NCBI RefSeq assembly: GCF_024600715.1 | Contig: NZ_CP102332.1 | Span: 2,170,001 to 2,234,000 of the forward strand | Length of the DNA stretch: 64,000 nt | Direction of reading: 5' to 3' | Origin: Streptomyces changanensis | Lineage (GTDB): Bacteria; Actinomycetota; Actinomycetes; Streptomycetales; Streptomycetaceae | Shown here: piece after piece, positions 52,018 to 60,915 of the stretch | How positions within the stretch are numbered: the first letter of the stretch is position 1 | Layout of the letters: the number at the start of each line of letters is the position of its first letter | The notes under the pieces: model-generated | Seen by the model: the letters and a program-made list of their open reading frames with translations, nothing else | What the model was told of the DNA's origin: nothing | Database searches by the model: none | Translations under genes and position numbers: made by a program

Positions 52018-54504
52018 TCAGACGAACAGCGGGACCGGGTTGAGCCGTTCGTACGGGGTCGGTTCGGCCAGGCGGCCCAAGGCCACGGGGACGTCGTAGA
52101 GCCGGCCGGGGGCGTACCGCGGCCAGAAGTGGCGCAGCCCGGGGACGACGGCCTTCACCACGGGGATGCCGGTGTCCGGCCGGGTCTGGTCCAGCACCAG
52201 CAGCTCCATCCCGCGGGCCACCAGCAGGCCGGTGACGGCGGTCAGGTCGTCGCGCAGGTCGGCGCGGTGGGTGTGCGTCCAGGAGCCGGGGCCGCGCGGC
52301 GCGGCGTGCGGATCGGGCGTCAGGTACGGGCAGTTCGCGGTGGTGGCGCCGCGCCACCAGCGGGCCGCGGCGTCGTGGCCGGTGTCCCGGCCGGACGCCA
52401 CCGCCGCCACGGCGGGGAGCAGTTGGCCCATCTCGGTCAGCGCGCGGCGCAGCGCGATCCGCGGGTCGAGGTGGGCGCCGAAGCCGAAGACGATCTCCTC
52501 GGCCGGGCCCGCGCCCGCACCGGTGCCGGGGCCGGCCGGATGCGGGCCGGCCTCCGGGCCGGCCGGATGCGGGCCGGCCTCCGGGCCGGTCGGGTGCGGG
52601 CCGGCCTCCGGGCCGGCCGGGTGCGGGCCGGCCGGGCGTGCGGCGGGCGTGCGGCGGGAGAGCGCCGCGAACACCGGGATCCCGAGGTCCGCCGTCAGGT
52701 CCAGGGCCCAGACCTCCCGGCCCAGCGCGCGGTACCCGGCACGCAGCCGCTCGACGTACGGCTCGTCGAACGCGGCGAGGTCCACGGCCGGTTGGCGGGT
52801 GCGGTTGTACCACCACAGGGCCACCGCGTCCCGCTCCACCAGCTCCAGCACGCCTTGGAGCAGGGCGTCCTCCGGACTGCTGCCCGCGGCGCCGCCGTTG
52901 GAGTCGGCGACCGGCTCGCGCGGGTGGGGCGGGTCGGCGGAGAAGTACAGCATGCTCGTGGGCAGCAGCCGGCGCGCGCCCGTGGCCGGCGACCACAGGG
53001 GCGTCCAGTCGACGGGCCGGTCCTCGTCGAACGGCTCGGGTACGGCGGTGAACGGTGACCGCGCGGCGTTCCACCGGTCCCGCTCGCGGAACTGCCGCTC
53101 GTGGAAGAGCTGGACGGCGTTGGGGTGGAGGGCCTCGTCGCCGAGGGCCCGGTAGGTGTCGCGGATGACGGGTTCGTCGCCGTGGCGGGAGCCGCTGTAC
53201 CGTTCCACGGCCTCGCACAGGGCGCTCACCCGCGCCTCGGTGGCCGTCAGGCCCTTGCCGCCGCTGAGCGCGCGCGGCCCGGCCCGCAGCCCGGTGGGTC
53301 CGGCGGGCCGCACGGCGAGGTTCTCGCCGGAGACGTACGCCTCGGTGAAGGCGGGCGCGCCGGGGGCCCGCCGGAGCTCCTTGACCACACCGGTGACCGG
53401 CCCGACGAGGTGGCCGTGGCGCTCCAGCATCTGCTCGGCGGTGAGCGCGCGGTGGCCGCCGCCCGTGCCGTCGGCGGCCTTGGGCCGGCTGCGGACGGTG
53501 AAGGGGCGCAGGCCCCGCGCGGCGACGATCCCCGGGTCCCCGCAGACCGGGCACTGCGGCAGCCGCGGCACCGGGTGGGCGTCGACGCGCAGGGTCCGCG
53601 TGTCCAGGGCGCGCAGCCGCCCGGCCTCGGGGCCGCGCAGCCCGGCGACCCACTTGGCCGCCTCCAGGGCCATGGCCTGCGCCGCCAGGGCGCGGCCGGC
53701 CGGGAGGGCGGCCTCCGGCCGGCCCAGCGGGCGGTCCGGGCCCAGGGCGCGCATCACGGCCAGTTCGGCGGCGCGGTGGCCCCGCAGCCGCGCCGCGAGA
53801 CATGCCCAGCAAGGCCCGTCGTCCGGGCGGAAGACGGGCCCGACCCACGGCTCGGGTCCGGCCGGTCGGGCCGGCAGCCACGGTCGGCCGGCCCGCCGGT
53901 GCCGGGCGTCCACCTCGGCGAGGCCGGGCGCGAGGTAGTCGTCGCACAGGACGACGGTCAGCTCCGCCTCCCCCCGGTCCCCGTCCCCTTCCGCCACGCG
54001 CAGCCCGGAGGCGGCGCAGGCGGCCCGTACCGGGGCGGGGTCCGTGCCCGGCAGGGCGACGATCCGCACGGCCGCCCGCGCCATCCGCGCGGTGGCGCGG
54101 GCACCGTCCAGGCCGGCGAGGTCGAAGAACGCCTCGGCGGCCCGGTCGTACGGCGGTGCGGGCACGGCGGCCCGCGCGCCGCCGTGCCCGGCGCCCGGTG
54201 GCGCCCCGGGCGATGCCGGCGCGGGCACGGGACGTCCGCGGTACCGCAGCAGCCCCGTCCGGTCGAGCAGCCGCAGCGCCTCGGCGACCTCCTCCCGGCT
54301 CAGCGCAGGCGCGGCGGCGTCCGCCAGGCCGGCCGGGGTGCGGGTCCCGTCCAGCAACGGGACCAGGACCTCGGCGGGGGCCCCGCGCAGCGCCGTGATC
54401 CCCCCGTGCGAGACGAGGTAGGCGGCGTCCCCCGGGACCACGGCGGGCCGCAGGTGGCTCTTCAGTTCGACGTAGACGGTCTCGTTCCCCCGGGTGACCG
54501 TCAT
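52018..54504 (-). CDS. Fused ThiF-like/YcaO azoline cyclodehydratase (TOMM-type)
   Basis: 828 aa from ATG (complement of 54502-54504). N-terminus (about 1-390): leader-binding E1-like domain with the zinc pair CWACLAAR (about 230) and CPVCGDPG (about 319). C-terminus: YcaO domain with ATP-binding segments GGKGLTATEARVSALCEAVE and SSPEDALLQGVLELVERDAV, and the terminal proline-rich NPVPLFV close to the PxPxP end of TOMM cyclodehydratases. These enzymes convert Cys/Ser/Thr in a precursor peptide into azolines using ATP. A four-base overlap couples it to the 59-aa gene upstream. A Pro/Gly 9-residue repeat lies at about 625-655. Confidence 0.9.
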   Translation of the reverse strand: MTVTRGNETVYVELKSHLRPAVVPGDAAYLVSHGGITALRGAPAEVLVPLLDGTRTPAGLADAAAPALSREEVAEALRLLDRTGLLRYRGRPVPAPASPGAPPGAGHGGARAAVPAPPYDRAAEAFFDLAGLDGARATARMARAAVRIVALPGTDPAPVRAACAASGLRVAEGDGDRGEAELTVVLCDDYLAPGLAEVDARHRRAGRPWLPARPAGPEPWVGPVFRPDDGPCWACLAARLRGHRAAELAVMRALGPDRPLGRPEAALPAGRALAAQAMALEAAKWVAGLRGPEAGRLRALDTRTLRVDAHPVPRLPQCPVCGDPGIVAARGLRPFTVRSRPKAADGTGGGHRALTAEQMLERHGHLVGPVTGVVKELRRAPGAPAFTEAYVSGENLAVRPAGPTGLRAGPRALSGGKGLTATEARVSALCEAVERYSGSRHGDEPVIRDTYRALGDEALHPNAVQLFHERQFRERDRWNAARSPFTAVPEPFDEDRPVDWTPLWSPATGARRLLPTSMLYFSADPPHPREPVADSNGGAAGSSPEDALLQGVLELVERDAVALWWYNRTRQPAVDLAAFDEPYVERLRAGYRALGREVWALDLTADLGIPVFAALSRRTPAARPAGPHPAGPEAGPHPTGPEAGPHPAGPEAGPHPAGPGTGAGAGPAEEIVFGFGAHLDPRIALRRALTEMGQLLPAVAAVASGRDTGHDAAARWWRGATTANCPYLTPDPHAAPRGPGSWTHTHRADLRDDLTAVTGLLVARGMELLVLDQTRPDTGIPVVKAVVPGLRHFWPRYAPGRLYDVPVALGRLAEPTPYERLNPVPLFV
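52539..52632. repeat. 27-bp tandem repeat in the YcaO gene
   Basis: Three full 27-base units (52539, 52566, 52593) and a partial fourth, encoding AGPEAGPHP on the minus strand. They lie in a surface loop between conserved YcaO segments. Confidence 0.9.
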
Positions 54505-54680
54505 GCGCCGGCGGGCTCGCCCTCGACCGCGGACGACACGGCGCAGAAGGTGAACAGCGCGACCCCGTCGTCCGGGCCGCCCTCCAGGTGGTCCACGACG
54601 ATGCGGCGCGGCTGCGGGCCCCGGCCCGACTCGGTGGTGGACCCGGCGGCCGCGGTGGCCCGGGCGATGACGTCCCCCAT
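54501..54680 (-). CDS. Candidate RiPP precursor peptide coupled to YcaO gene
   Basis: 59 aa from ATG (complement of 54678-54680) with GAGGAG eight bases upstream; its TGA overlaps the YcaO ATG. N-terminus MGDVIARATAAAGSTTESGR, an acidic/hydrophobic middle (RRIVVDHLEGGPDDG) and a C-terminus VALFTFCAVSSAVEGEPAGA that holds one Cys, two Ser and one Thr able to be cyclised. Size, position and strong ribosome site fit a precursor whose leader binds the E1-like domain. A PqqD-like or unrelated accessory protein is the alternative. Too short and low in similarity for a family call. Confidence 0.6.
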   Translation of the reverse strand: MGDVIARATAAAGSTTESGRGPQPRRIVVDHLEGGPDDGVALFTFCAVSSAVEGEPAGA

Positions 54681-55104
54681 GTGCGTACTCCTCGGTTCCT
54701 CGGGTGGTCCCCGACTCTTCGGCTGGTCCGGCTCTTCGGCTGGGTCGGACCGCTCGGCTGGTCCGGCTCTTCGGACGGTCCGGCCGCGACCCGCACCGCG
54801 GGTGTCCGCGTCCGCCGTGCGGTCACCCGGATCCTGCTACCGGGGCGGCGGGCGCAGACAGTGACGGCGTCACCCGTGGGGCGTGACGATCTCCCGTCGC
54901 CCGGCCGCCCCCGCCCACTCCCCCACAGGCGCCGCCTCCGTGACCCCGGCCGGGTATGACGGCTTCACGTCCGGTCCGAGAGGAACACATCCCGCGCACC
55001 GGGAGGAGGCCACTGTCCCGCCGCCCGGGGCCGTTGCAGGCTTCGACGGGTACGGGCCGGGTCGCCGCACGCCCCGGCCGGCAACGGGGAGAAGAGGTAC
55101 GCGG
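54681..55104. promoter_or_regulatory. Divergent promoter region of the biosynthetic cluster with 21-bp repeats
   Basis: About 420 bases between the precursor gene (minus) and the SnoaL-like gene (plus), with no gene I can support. A 21-mer beginning TCGGCTGGTCCGGCTCTTCG occurs at 54719-54739 and exactly again at 54754-54774, 35 bases apart, with a degenerate form starting at 54699. They are plausible binding sites for the pathway regulator. Confidence 0.5.
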
Positions 55105-55548
55105 ATGCACGACGTGCAGCAGGGGGTCGGCGCGGAGCTGCGGAGGCGGCGCGAGGACACGGTCATCAGGAACACCCTCGCCACGGTGGCGGAGCCGCCC
55201 GCCGACGGGCCGGGCACGGCGGGCGGGCCGGCCGGCGGCGTGTGCCGCGTCGTGCCGTTCGAGGAGCAGCCGCTGGTCGGCGACGACGCGGTCCGCCGCC
55301 ACTTCGACGCGATGCTCGCCGCCTTCCCGGACCTGGCGCACGAGGTGCTGTCGATCCACCACTCGGCCGACGTGGTGATCCTGGAGGGCCGGATCAACGG
55401 CACGCAGGCCGCGGACTGGCAGGGCATACCGAACCGGGGCAAGCGGATGGAGCTGCCCGTGGCGGTGCTCTCCCAGTTCGACGGGGAGCTGCTGGTCGAC
55501 GGGACGCTGTACTACGACCGCGCGGTCGCCGCCCGGCAGCTGGTCTGA
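55105..55548 (+). CDS. SnoaL-like (NTF2 fold) protein
   Basis: 147 aa from ATG 55105 (GGGGAGAAGAGG upstream). FEEQPLVGDDAVRRHFDAML, AAFPDLAHEVLSIHHSADVV, GRINGTQAADWQGIPNRGKR and DGTLYYDRAVAARQLV follow the SnoaL/ester-cyclase pattern. Such proteins cyclise or hydrolyse polyketide intermediates, or act as small-molecule isomerases or immunity proteins. First gene of the plus-strand operon with the thioesterase. Confidence 0.8.
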   Translation: MHDVQQGVGAELRRRREDTVIRNTLATVAEPPADGPGTAGGPAGGVCRVVPFEEQPLVGDDAVRRHFDAMLAAFPDLAHEVLSIHHSADVVILEGRINGTQAADWQGIPNRGKRMELPVAVLSQFDGELLVDGTLYYDRAVAARQLV

Positions 55549-55572
55549 GGCGCGGCGGGGAGCACGTACGCC

Positions 55573-56343
55573 ATGACGCCCCACCTGAGGACCCCGCCGT
55601 CCGGGCCGTGGTCCGGGCTGGACCTGTTCTGCCTGCCCTGCGCCGGGGGCGGGGCCTCCGCCTACGCCCGCTGGCAGGAGCGGCTCGACGCCTTCGGCGC
55701 CCGCGTGCGGGTCCTGCCGGTCCAGCTGCCGGGCCGGGAGGACCGCGCGGGCGAGCCGCGCTTCACCGACCTCGACGCGCTCGTCGCGGACCTGGACGAG
55801 CGGCTCGACACGGCGTTCGCCCGGCCGCACCTGCTGTACGGGCACAGCATGGGCGCGTTCGTCGCGCACGCCCTGACGCTCGCGCGGCAGCGGCGGGGCG
55901 CGCCGCTGCCGCGGGCGCTGGTGCTGAGCTCGCACCGGGCCCCGCACGTACGCCCCGACCGGATCCTCGACCCGGACGCCGACGACGAGGCGCTCGCCAC
56001 GAGCCTGGCCGAACTGGGCGGCATCCCCTGGGAGCTGGCCCGCCGGCCCCGCTTCCGGGCGGCGTACATGCCGCTGGTCCGCGACGACCTGCGGCTGTGC
56101 TCGGGCTGGGTGGAGCCGGCCGACGTCGAACCGCTCCACGTGCCGCTGCACCTGTTCACCGGGGTGGACGACCACCTCGTGCCGCTGCCGAAGATGGCGG
56201 CGTGGCGGGCGCACGGGGCGCGCGGCAGCGAGCTGCGGACCATGCCCGGCGGGCACTTCTTCGTCCGTGCCCACGAGGACGAGCTGCTGCGCGCGGTCGC
56301 CGCGCTCACCACCCGGTACGGCTCCGCCGTGCCGGCGGTCTGA
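55573..56343 (+). CDS. Type II thioesterase
   Basis: 256 aa. LFCLPCAGGGASAYARW, VLPVQLPGREDRAGEPRFTD, the nucleophile Ser in LLYGHSMGAFVAHALTLARQ, the Asp in LFTGVDDHLVPLP, and the His in PGGHFFVRAHEDELLRAVAA: a complete Ser-Asp-His triad. Type II thioesterases remove aberrant acyl groups from PKS/NRPS carrier proteins; its presence implies carrier-protein chemistry in the pathway although no carrier is in this window. Twenty-four bases after the SnoaL-like gene. Confidence 0.92.
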   Translation: MTPHLRTPPSGPWSGLDLFCLPCAGGGASAYARWQERLDAFGARVRVLPVQLPGREDRAGEPRFTDLDALVADLDERLDTAFARPHLLYGHSMGAFVAHALTLARQRRGAPLPRALVLSSHRAPHVRPDRILDPDADDEALATSLAELGGIPWELARRPRFRAAYMPLVRDDLRLCSGWVEPADVEPLHVPLHLFTGVDDHLVPLPKMAAWRAHGARGSELRTMPGGHFFVRAHEDELLRAVAALTTRYGSAVPAV

Positions 56344-56380
56344 CGGGGGCCGGACGGTGAGGAGCGAGGAGGTGGCGCCC

Positions 56381-58747
56381 GTGCCGGCCACCGCGCGGCG
56401 CGGCGGCGCGGCCCCGCCCCGCGCCGGCGGCCCCGTCGACCTGGGGTTCGGCGAGCTGTACGGGCGCGAACGCGAACTGGGCCGGGTCCGCGACTGGCTG
56501 GAGCTGGGGGCGCCGGCGCGCCAGCTCACCCTGACCGGCCCCGCGGGCGTCGGCAAGAGCCACCTGGCGCACGCGGCGGTCGGCGCGCACGCCCGTGCCC
56601 ACGGCACCGCGCTGCTGTGGGCGGACCTCGCCGACGCGCCGGACGGCGGGGCCGTGTGGGCGCTGCTCGGCGCCCGCTCCGCACGGGAGGCTGCCGACCG
56701 GGTCGGCGGCTCAGAGCTGCTGCTGGTGCTGGACGACTGCGACCGGCTGGTCGCCGACATCGCCCTGGACGTGGCGGGGCTGCTGCGGGCCTGCCCGCTG
56801 CTGCGGGTCCTGGTGACCAGCCGGGTCGCGCTGGACATCCGCGCGGAGCGGATCCTGCCGGTCGGGCCGCTGCCCACCGGGGCCGGCTCGCCGGCCGAGG
56901 CGGTCTTCGCGGACCGGGTGCGCCCGTACTACCGGGCCGGTGTCGACGGCGGGGCGGGGCAGCTCGCGGTGGCGGAGATCTGCCGGACGCTGGACGGGAT
57001 TCCGCTCGCCGTCGAGATGGCCGCCGAGGCGGTCGGCACCGAGGGGCCGCGCGCCCTGCTGGAGCGGCTGGCGCGCGGCGAGTGCCCCGGCCGGAGCCGG
57101 CCGCGCGACACCCACGAGCGGCACCGCAGCGTCGCCGCCGCACTGGGCTGGGCGGCCGGGACGCTGGACGCGGGCGACGTGGCGCTGCTGCGGGACCTGT
57201 CCGTGTGCGAGACGCACGTCGACCTGGCCGCGGTGCGCGGTGTGAGCGGGCTCGACCACGCGGCGGCGGTCGCCGGGGTGGAGTCGCTGGTCCACAAGAG
57301 CCTGCTGCTGAGCGCGAACGGGCCGGACGGCGAACCGGAGTTCCGGCTGACGCACATGGCGCGCTGCCACCACCGGGCGGCGCTCGCCCGCGACGGCGAC
57401 GCGCTGCGCCGCACCCTCGACCGGCACGCCGCGCACTGGTGCGCCTTCGCCGGGGCGACCGCCGCGGCGCTCGCCTCGGGGCGGCACGTCGACCAGGTCC
57501 TCCAGACGGTCACGGCCCGCCTGCCGGACCTCCTCAAAGCCGTACGGCACCTGACGGCGCGCGGTGACCACCTCGCCGCGCTGCGGCTGCTGACCGCGTT
57601 GGAGGGGCCCCTGCTCCGGCACCGGCTGGCCCCGTCGGCGGCGGACCTCGTCGAGGAGGCCGCGGCGGCGTGGGCGGCCGGGCGGGGACGGGACGACCAC
57701 GGGAACCACGGTGAGCGCGGGGAGCACGGCGACCGCGGGGGTGCCGGGAACGTGCCCGGGGAGCCGGCGGACGCGGCCGGGGAGGTCGCCGGGGCGCTGG
57801 CCGCGGTGGGCTGGTGGGCCGTGGCGTGCGGGGACTTCCGGCGCGCCGAGCGGGTGTTGGACCGGGCGGCGTCCCTCGCGGCGGAGCTGCCCGCGGTGCG
57901 GGCGCGCGTCGCCGCGGTCACCGGGGAGCTGCTGCGGCGCCGGGGCGAGGCGGCGGCCGCGGCCGTGCTGCTCGACTCGGCGGTACGGCGCCTCGACGCG
58001 CTCGGGGAAGGCCGCGGCGCCGCGCCGGCCCGCCGCGGCCAGGCGCTGCTGCTGGCCGCGCACGGCGACCCGGACGCGGAACGACCGCTGCTGCGCGCGC
58101 TGGACGACGTGGCGGACGACGTCGCGACGCGGGCGTCCCTGCTGACGGCGCTGGCCCGGGTGCGGCGGGTGCTCGGGCGGAACCAGGAGGCGTACGGCAG
58201 CGCGCGGGAGGCCGCGCGGCTGCTCATGGGGACCGGGGACCCGGTGCAGGTCGCCGAGGCGCTGGAGACGATGGCGGTCACGTCCGTCGGCGGGGGCGGG
58301 GACCAGGAGCAGCGGCACGCGGTGGCCCGGGTGCTGGCGTACGCGGAGGCCATCCGCAGGCGGTACGGCGCCGGCCCGGGCGACGGGGGCACGGTGGGCG
58401 CGCTGACCGAGCGGCTCGCCGGCAGCGTGGACGCCGCGCTGCTGCGGCGGCTGCGCCGGGACGCCGAGCAGGTGTCGCTGCACGACGCGCTGGTCGCCGC
58501 GCTGTTCGCGCCGCCGCCCGCGCCGGAGCCGCCGCGCGCGGTGGCGGGGGCGGCGCCCCACGGGCTGACGCCGCGCCAGCACGAGATCGCCCTGCTGGTC
58601 GCCGAGGGGCTCACGAACCGGCAGATCGCCCGTCGGCTCGGCATATCGGAGTGGACGGTGACCAACCACCTGCGGGTGGTGATGCAGAAACTCGACTGCG
58701 CCTCCCGGGTGCACGTCGTCCGCGCGGTCCAGGGGAGCACGGCCTGA
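56381..58747 (+). CDS. Large LuxR-family regulator with ATPase domain (LAL type)
   Basis: 788 aa from GTG 56381, which has AGGAGGT seven bases upstream; GTG 56357 and 56372 are alternatives. N-terminal GRERELGRVRDWLELG and Walker A GPAGVGKS mark the STAND-type ATPase, with LLLVLDDCDRLVADIA as Walker B. The middle is a helical TPR-like region interrupted by a Gly/His-rich linker (about 450). The C-terminus is a LuxR HTH (LTPRQHEIALLVAEGLTNRQ ... WTVTNHLRVVMQKLDCASRV). Such regulators commonly activate specialised-metabolite clusters, here in operon with the thioesterase. Confidence 0.9.
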   Translation: MPATARRGGAAPPRAGGPVDLGFGELYGRERELGRVRDWLELGAPARQLTLTGPAGVGKSHLAHAAVGAHARAHGTALLWADLADAPDGGAVWALLGARSAREAADRVGGSELLLVLDDCDRLVADIALDVAGLLRACPLLRVLVTSRVALDIRAERILPVGPLPTGAGSPAEAVFADRVRPYYRAGVDGGAGQLAVAEICRTLDGIPLAVEMAAEAVGTEGPRALLERLARGECPGRSRPRDTHERHRSVAAALGWAAGTLDAGDVALLRDLSVCETHVDLAAVRGVSGLDHAAAVAGVESLVHKSLLLSANGPDGEPEFRLTHMARCHHRAALARDGDALRRTLDRHAAHWCAFAGATAAALASGRHVDQVLQTVTARLPDLLKAVRHLTARGDHLAALRLLTALEGPLLRHRLAPSAADLVEEAAAAWAAGRGRDDHGNHGERGEHGDRGGAGNVPGEPADAAGEVAGALAAVGWWAVACGDFRRAERVLDRAASLAAELPAVRARVAAVTGELLRRRGEAAAAAVLLDSAVRRLDALGEGRGAAPARRGQALLLAAHGDPDAERPLLRALDDVADDVATRASLLTALARVRRVLGRNQEAYGSAREAARLLMGTGDPVQVAEALETMAVTSVGGGGDQEQRHAVARVLAYAEAIRRRYGAGPGDGGTVGALTERLAGSVDAALLRRLRRDAEQVSLHDALVAALFAPPPAPEPPRAVAGAAPHGLTPRQHEIALLVAEGLTNRQIARRLGISEWTVTNHLRVVMQKLDCASRVHVVRAVQGSTA

Positions 58748-58800
58748 AGGGGACAGGTCGTGCCCGCCGAAGCCCGCCGGAGCCTGCCGAGCCCGCCGAA

Positions 58801-58970
58801 GCCTGCCCAACAGGGCGTGCGGGCCGAACCCTGCCGGCCAGGGCGTGCCGGGTCCGCGCGTGCGGACCGGAGCCTGCCGAACAGGGCGTGCGGACCGGAG
58901 CCTGCCGAACAGGGCGTGCGGGCCGGAGCGTCGCCCGCCAGGGCGTGCCGGGTCCGCGTGTGCGGACCGG
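58801..58970. repeat. Non-coding nested tandem repeats
   Basis: A 28-base unit is perfectly duplicated (58861-58888 and 58889-58916). A longer element of about 34 bases (58837-58870) recurs at 58937-58970 with one change. The block sits between convergent genes and contains GCC/GCG palindrome-rich sequence. Confidence 0.85.
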
Positions 58971-59011
58971 CCGGGCCCACCGCACCAGGGGCCCGGCCGG
59001 CCGTTCCCGGG

Positions 59012-59039
59012 GGCCCGGCCGTCCGGGGACGGCCGGGCC
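59012..59039. terminator. Bidirectional terminator between convergent genes
   Basis: Perfect 13-bp arms (59012-59024 and 59027-59039) with a 2-base loop, rich in GC. It lies between the stop of the LuxR gene (58747) and of the secreted-protein gene (59063) and could end transcription from both sides. Confidence 0.75.
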
Positions 59040-59062
59040 GGTGAAGGGGGTTCGGCGCCGGA

Positions 59063-59566
59063 TCAGAAGACGATCGGACCGGGCGTCTGCTTGCCGACCG
59101 CGTTGCACGAGTTGACGATGCCGAGGACGTTCAGGCTCAGCGACACGTCGGTGGCCCCGGCGGCCGGGACGTACGAGTCGAGGCTGTCACCCGCCGACAC
59201 GGCGCCCGTCAGGGGACCGATGGTGACCGGCTGGCCGGCCGCCGCAGCGTCGTTGGCGGTGCCGCTGAACGCGACGGTGCCACCGGCGGCACGCTCCAGG
59301 CGCAGCGTGGCGCTGATGGAGTCGGCCGGGATGTCGAACGGGGCGAGTCCGCCGCTGGTGGAGATGCGCACCGAGCCGGCACCGCCCGAGGCGGACGCCT
59401 CGATGGTGAGGTCGGTGACGCCGTACGCGCCGCAGTCGTAGCGGGCCGTCACCGTCTGGGAGGCGGCCGCGGACTGGACGGCGGTGGCCGGGGCGGCCGT
59501 GGCGATGCCGCCGAGGAGGAGCCCGGCGGTGGCGACGGCGGTGGTGGACAATATCTGACGCATCAT
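59063..59566 (-). CDS. Secreted beta-rich protein of unknown function
   Basis: 167 aa from ATG (complement of 59564-59566; the next ATG three bases on is also possible), with GGAAAGG upstream. Signal peptide (about 1-29, MMRQILSTTAVATAGLLLGG ... ATAAPATAV). The mature part has two Cys (YDCGAYG and VNSCNAV) likely forming a disulphide and reads as strands (GSVRISTSGGLAPFDIPADS; ISATLRLERAAGGTVAFSGT). No known domain. Why it sits in a biosynthetic cluster is unclear. Confidence 0.8.
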   Translation of the reverse strand: MMRQILSTTAVATAGLLLGGIATAAPATAVQSAAASQTVTARYDCGAYGVTDLTIEASASGGAGSVRISTSGGLAPFDIPADSISATLRLERAAGGTVAFSGTANDAAAAGQPVTIGPLTGAVSAGDSLDSYVPAAGATDVSLSLNVLGIVNSCNAVGKQTPGPIVF

Positions 59567-59633
59567 CAAAACCTTTCCACTGACTACGGGTGGTGTGCGT
59601 GGAAACGTCCGGGCGGCGCGTGCGCCGCCGCGG

Positions 59634-60836
59634 TTACCCGGTCGCGTGGGTGTCACGCGGCCGGGAGCCTGGTGGGGTGACCGGCGGCTGCCAGTCGGCG
59701 ACCCCGTCGAAGCCGCGCAGCAGCAGTCCGGGGACGACCTTCGCCATCGCCCGGATCGCGCCGTCGCGCAGGGCGAGCGCGGCCGGGGAGCGGAGCGCCA
59801 TGATCCGGGACGCGCGTTCGGCGCGGCGGATGAGGGCCGTGGTGCGGGGCCGGCGCTCCTGGTCGTACCGGGCGAGGGCGGCCGGCACGTCGGCGTCGGG
59901 CGCCGCGTGGTGGGCGAGCACGACGCTGTCCTCGATCGCCATGTTGGCGCCCTGCCCGAGGGTGGGCACCATGGCGTGCGCGGCGTCGCCGAGGAGGACG
60001 GACCGGCCGCGCTGGTAGCGCTCCAGCGGCTGCGCCATGTGGAACACGTCGTGGCGCAGGACGTCCTCCTCCCCGATCGAGTCGAGCAGGGCGGGCACCG
60101 GGTGGTGCCAGTGCCCGAAGCGGCGGCGCAGCTCGGCCTTCTCCCCGTCCGGTGAGCGGCCCCCGCGCTCGGTGACGGCGCAGGCGTAGATGAAGACGCT
60201 CTCCGGGTCGCGGACGAGGCTGCCCCACACCTGCCCGCCGCCCCAGGTCTCGTGGGGGACGAACCGCTGCGGGGTGGGCGCCAGGATCCGCCACACCGTC
60301 CAGCCGCCGTACGCCGGTCCGGGGTGGTGGGGGAAGAGGACGCGGCGGCTCGCGGAGTTGACGCCGTCGGCGCACACGACGAGGTCCGCCTCGTACACCT
60401 CGCCCGTCGTCGACACCTTCGCCGGCCGTCCGGGCGCGCCCGCGTCGGCGAGGAAGGCGGCCTCGCCGGTGCGGACGGTGCCCTCCGGGAGCCGGTCGAC
60501 GACGAGGTCGACGAGGTCGCTGCGGCGCAGCACGACCAGCGGTCCGCCGAAGCGGGTGACGACGGACGCGCTGGTCGTCCTGGCGAGCGGCCGGCCGCGG
60601 GGGTCCCGCAGCAGGCCGTCGCCGTCCCAGGCGGCGAGCCGGCTGACCTCCTCGTCGAGGGAGAGGGCGGCCAGCGCGCGCTGGGCGTTGGGGGCCAGGG
60701 TGAGCGCCGCGCCGACCGGGGCGAGGCCGGCGGCGCGCTCCAGCACCGTCACCCGCCAGCCGCGCCGGTGCAGCGCCAGCGCTGCCGTGAGACCGCCGAT
60801 TCCCGCGCCGATGACGACTGCTCGTGGAGGGGACAT
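59634..60836 (-). CDS. FAD-dependent monooxygenase
   Basis: 400 aa, ATG at the complement of 60834-60836. Rossmann motif VIGAGIGGLTAALALHRRGW, the DG motif VVCADGVNSASRR, and the GD motif SVLLGDAAHAMVPTLGQGAN place it in the group A aromatic hydroxylase family (PHBH-like). It would hydroxylate or rearrange an aromatic or polyketide intermediate in this cluster. Separate from the KAS III gene by 79 bases, same strand. Confidence 0.92.
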   Translation of the reverse strand: MSPPRAVVIGAGIGGLTAALALHRRGWRVTVLERAAGLAPVGAALTLAPNAQRALAALSLDEEVSRLAAWDGDGLLRDPRGRPLARTTSASVVTRFGGPLVVLRRSDLVDLVVDRLPEGTVRTGEAAFLADAGAPGRPAKVSTTGEVYEADLVVCADGVNSASRRVLFPHHPGPAYGGWTVWRILAPTPQRFVPHETWGGGQVWGSLVRDPESVFIYACAVTERGGRSPDGEKAELRRRFGHWHHPVPALLDSIGEEDVLRHDVFHMAQPLERYQRGRSVLLGDAAHAMVPTLGQGANMAIEDSVVLAHHAAPDADVPAALARYDQERRPRTTALIRRAERASRIMALRSPAALALRDGAIRAMAKVVPGLLLRGFDGVADWQPPVTPPGSRPRDTHATG

Positions 60837-60915
60837 GAACTCTCCTTGGGGGTGTCCGGTCAGGTGGGTCGCGGTGCCCGCCGGGGGGTGTCCTGCCTGA
60901 TCGGCACGACGCCCC

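Noticed and set aside
54588..54959. Plus-strand frame across the divergent promoter
   Set aside because: It is antisense to the candidate precursor and its repeats are explained by the 21-bp DNA repeats.
58760..59044. Plus-strand frames after the LuxR gene
   Set aside because: They translate the nested tandem repeats and the terminator; no ribosome site or motif.
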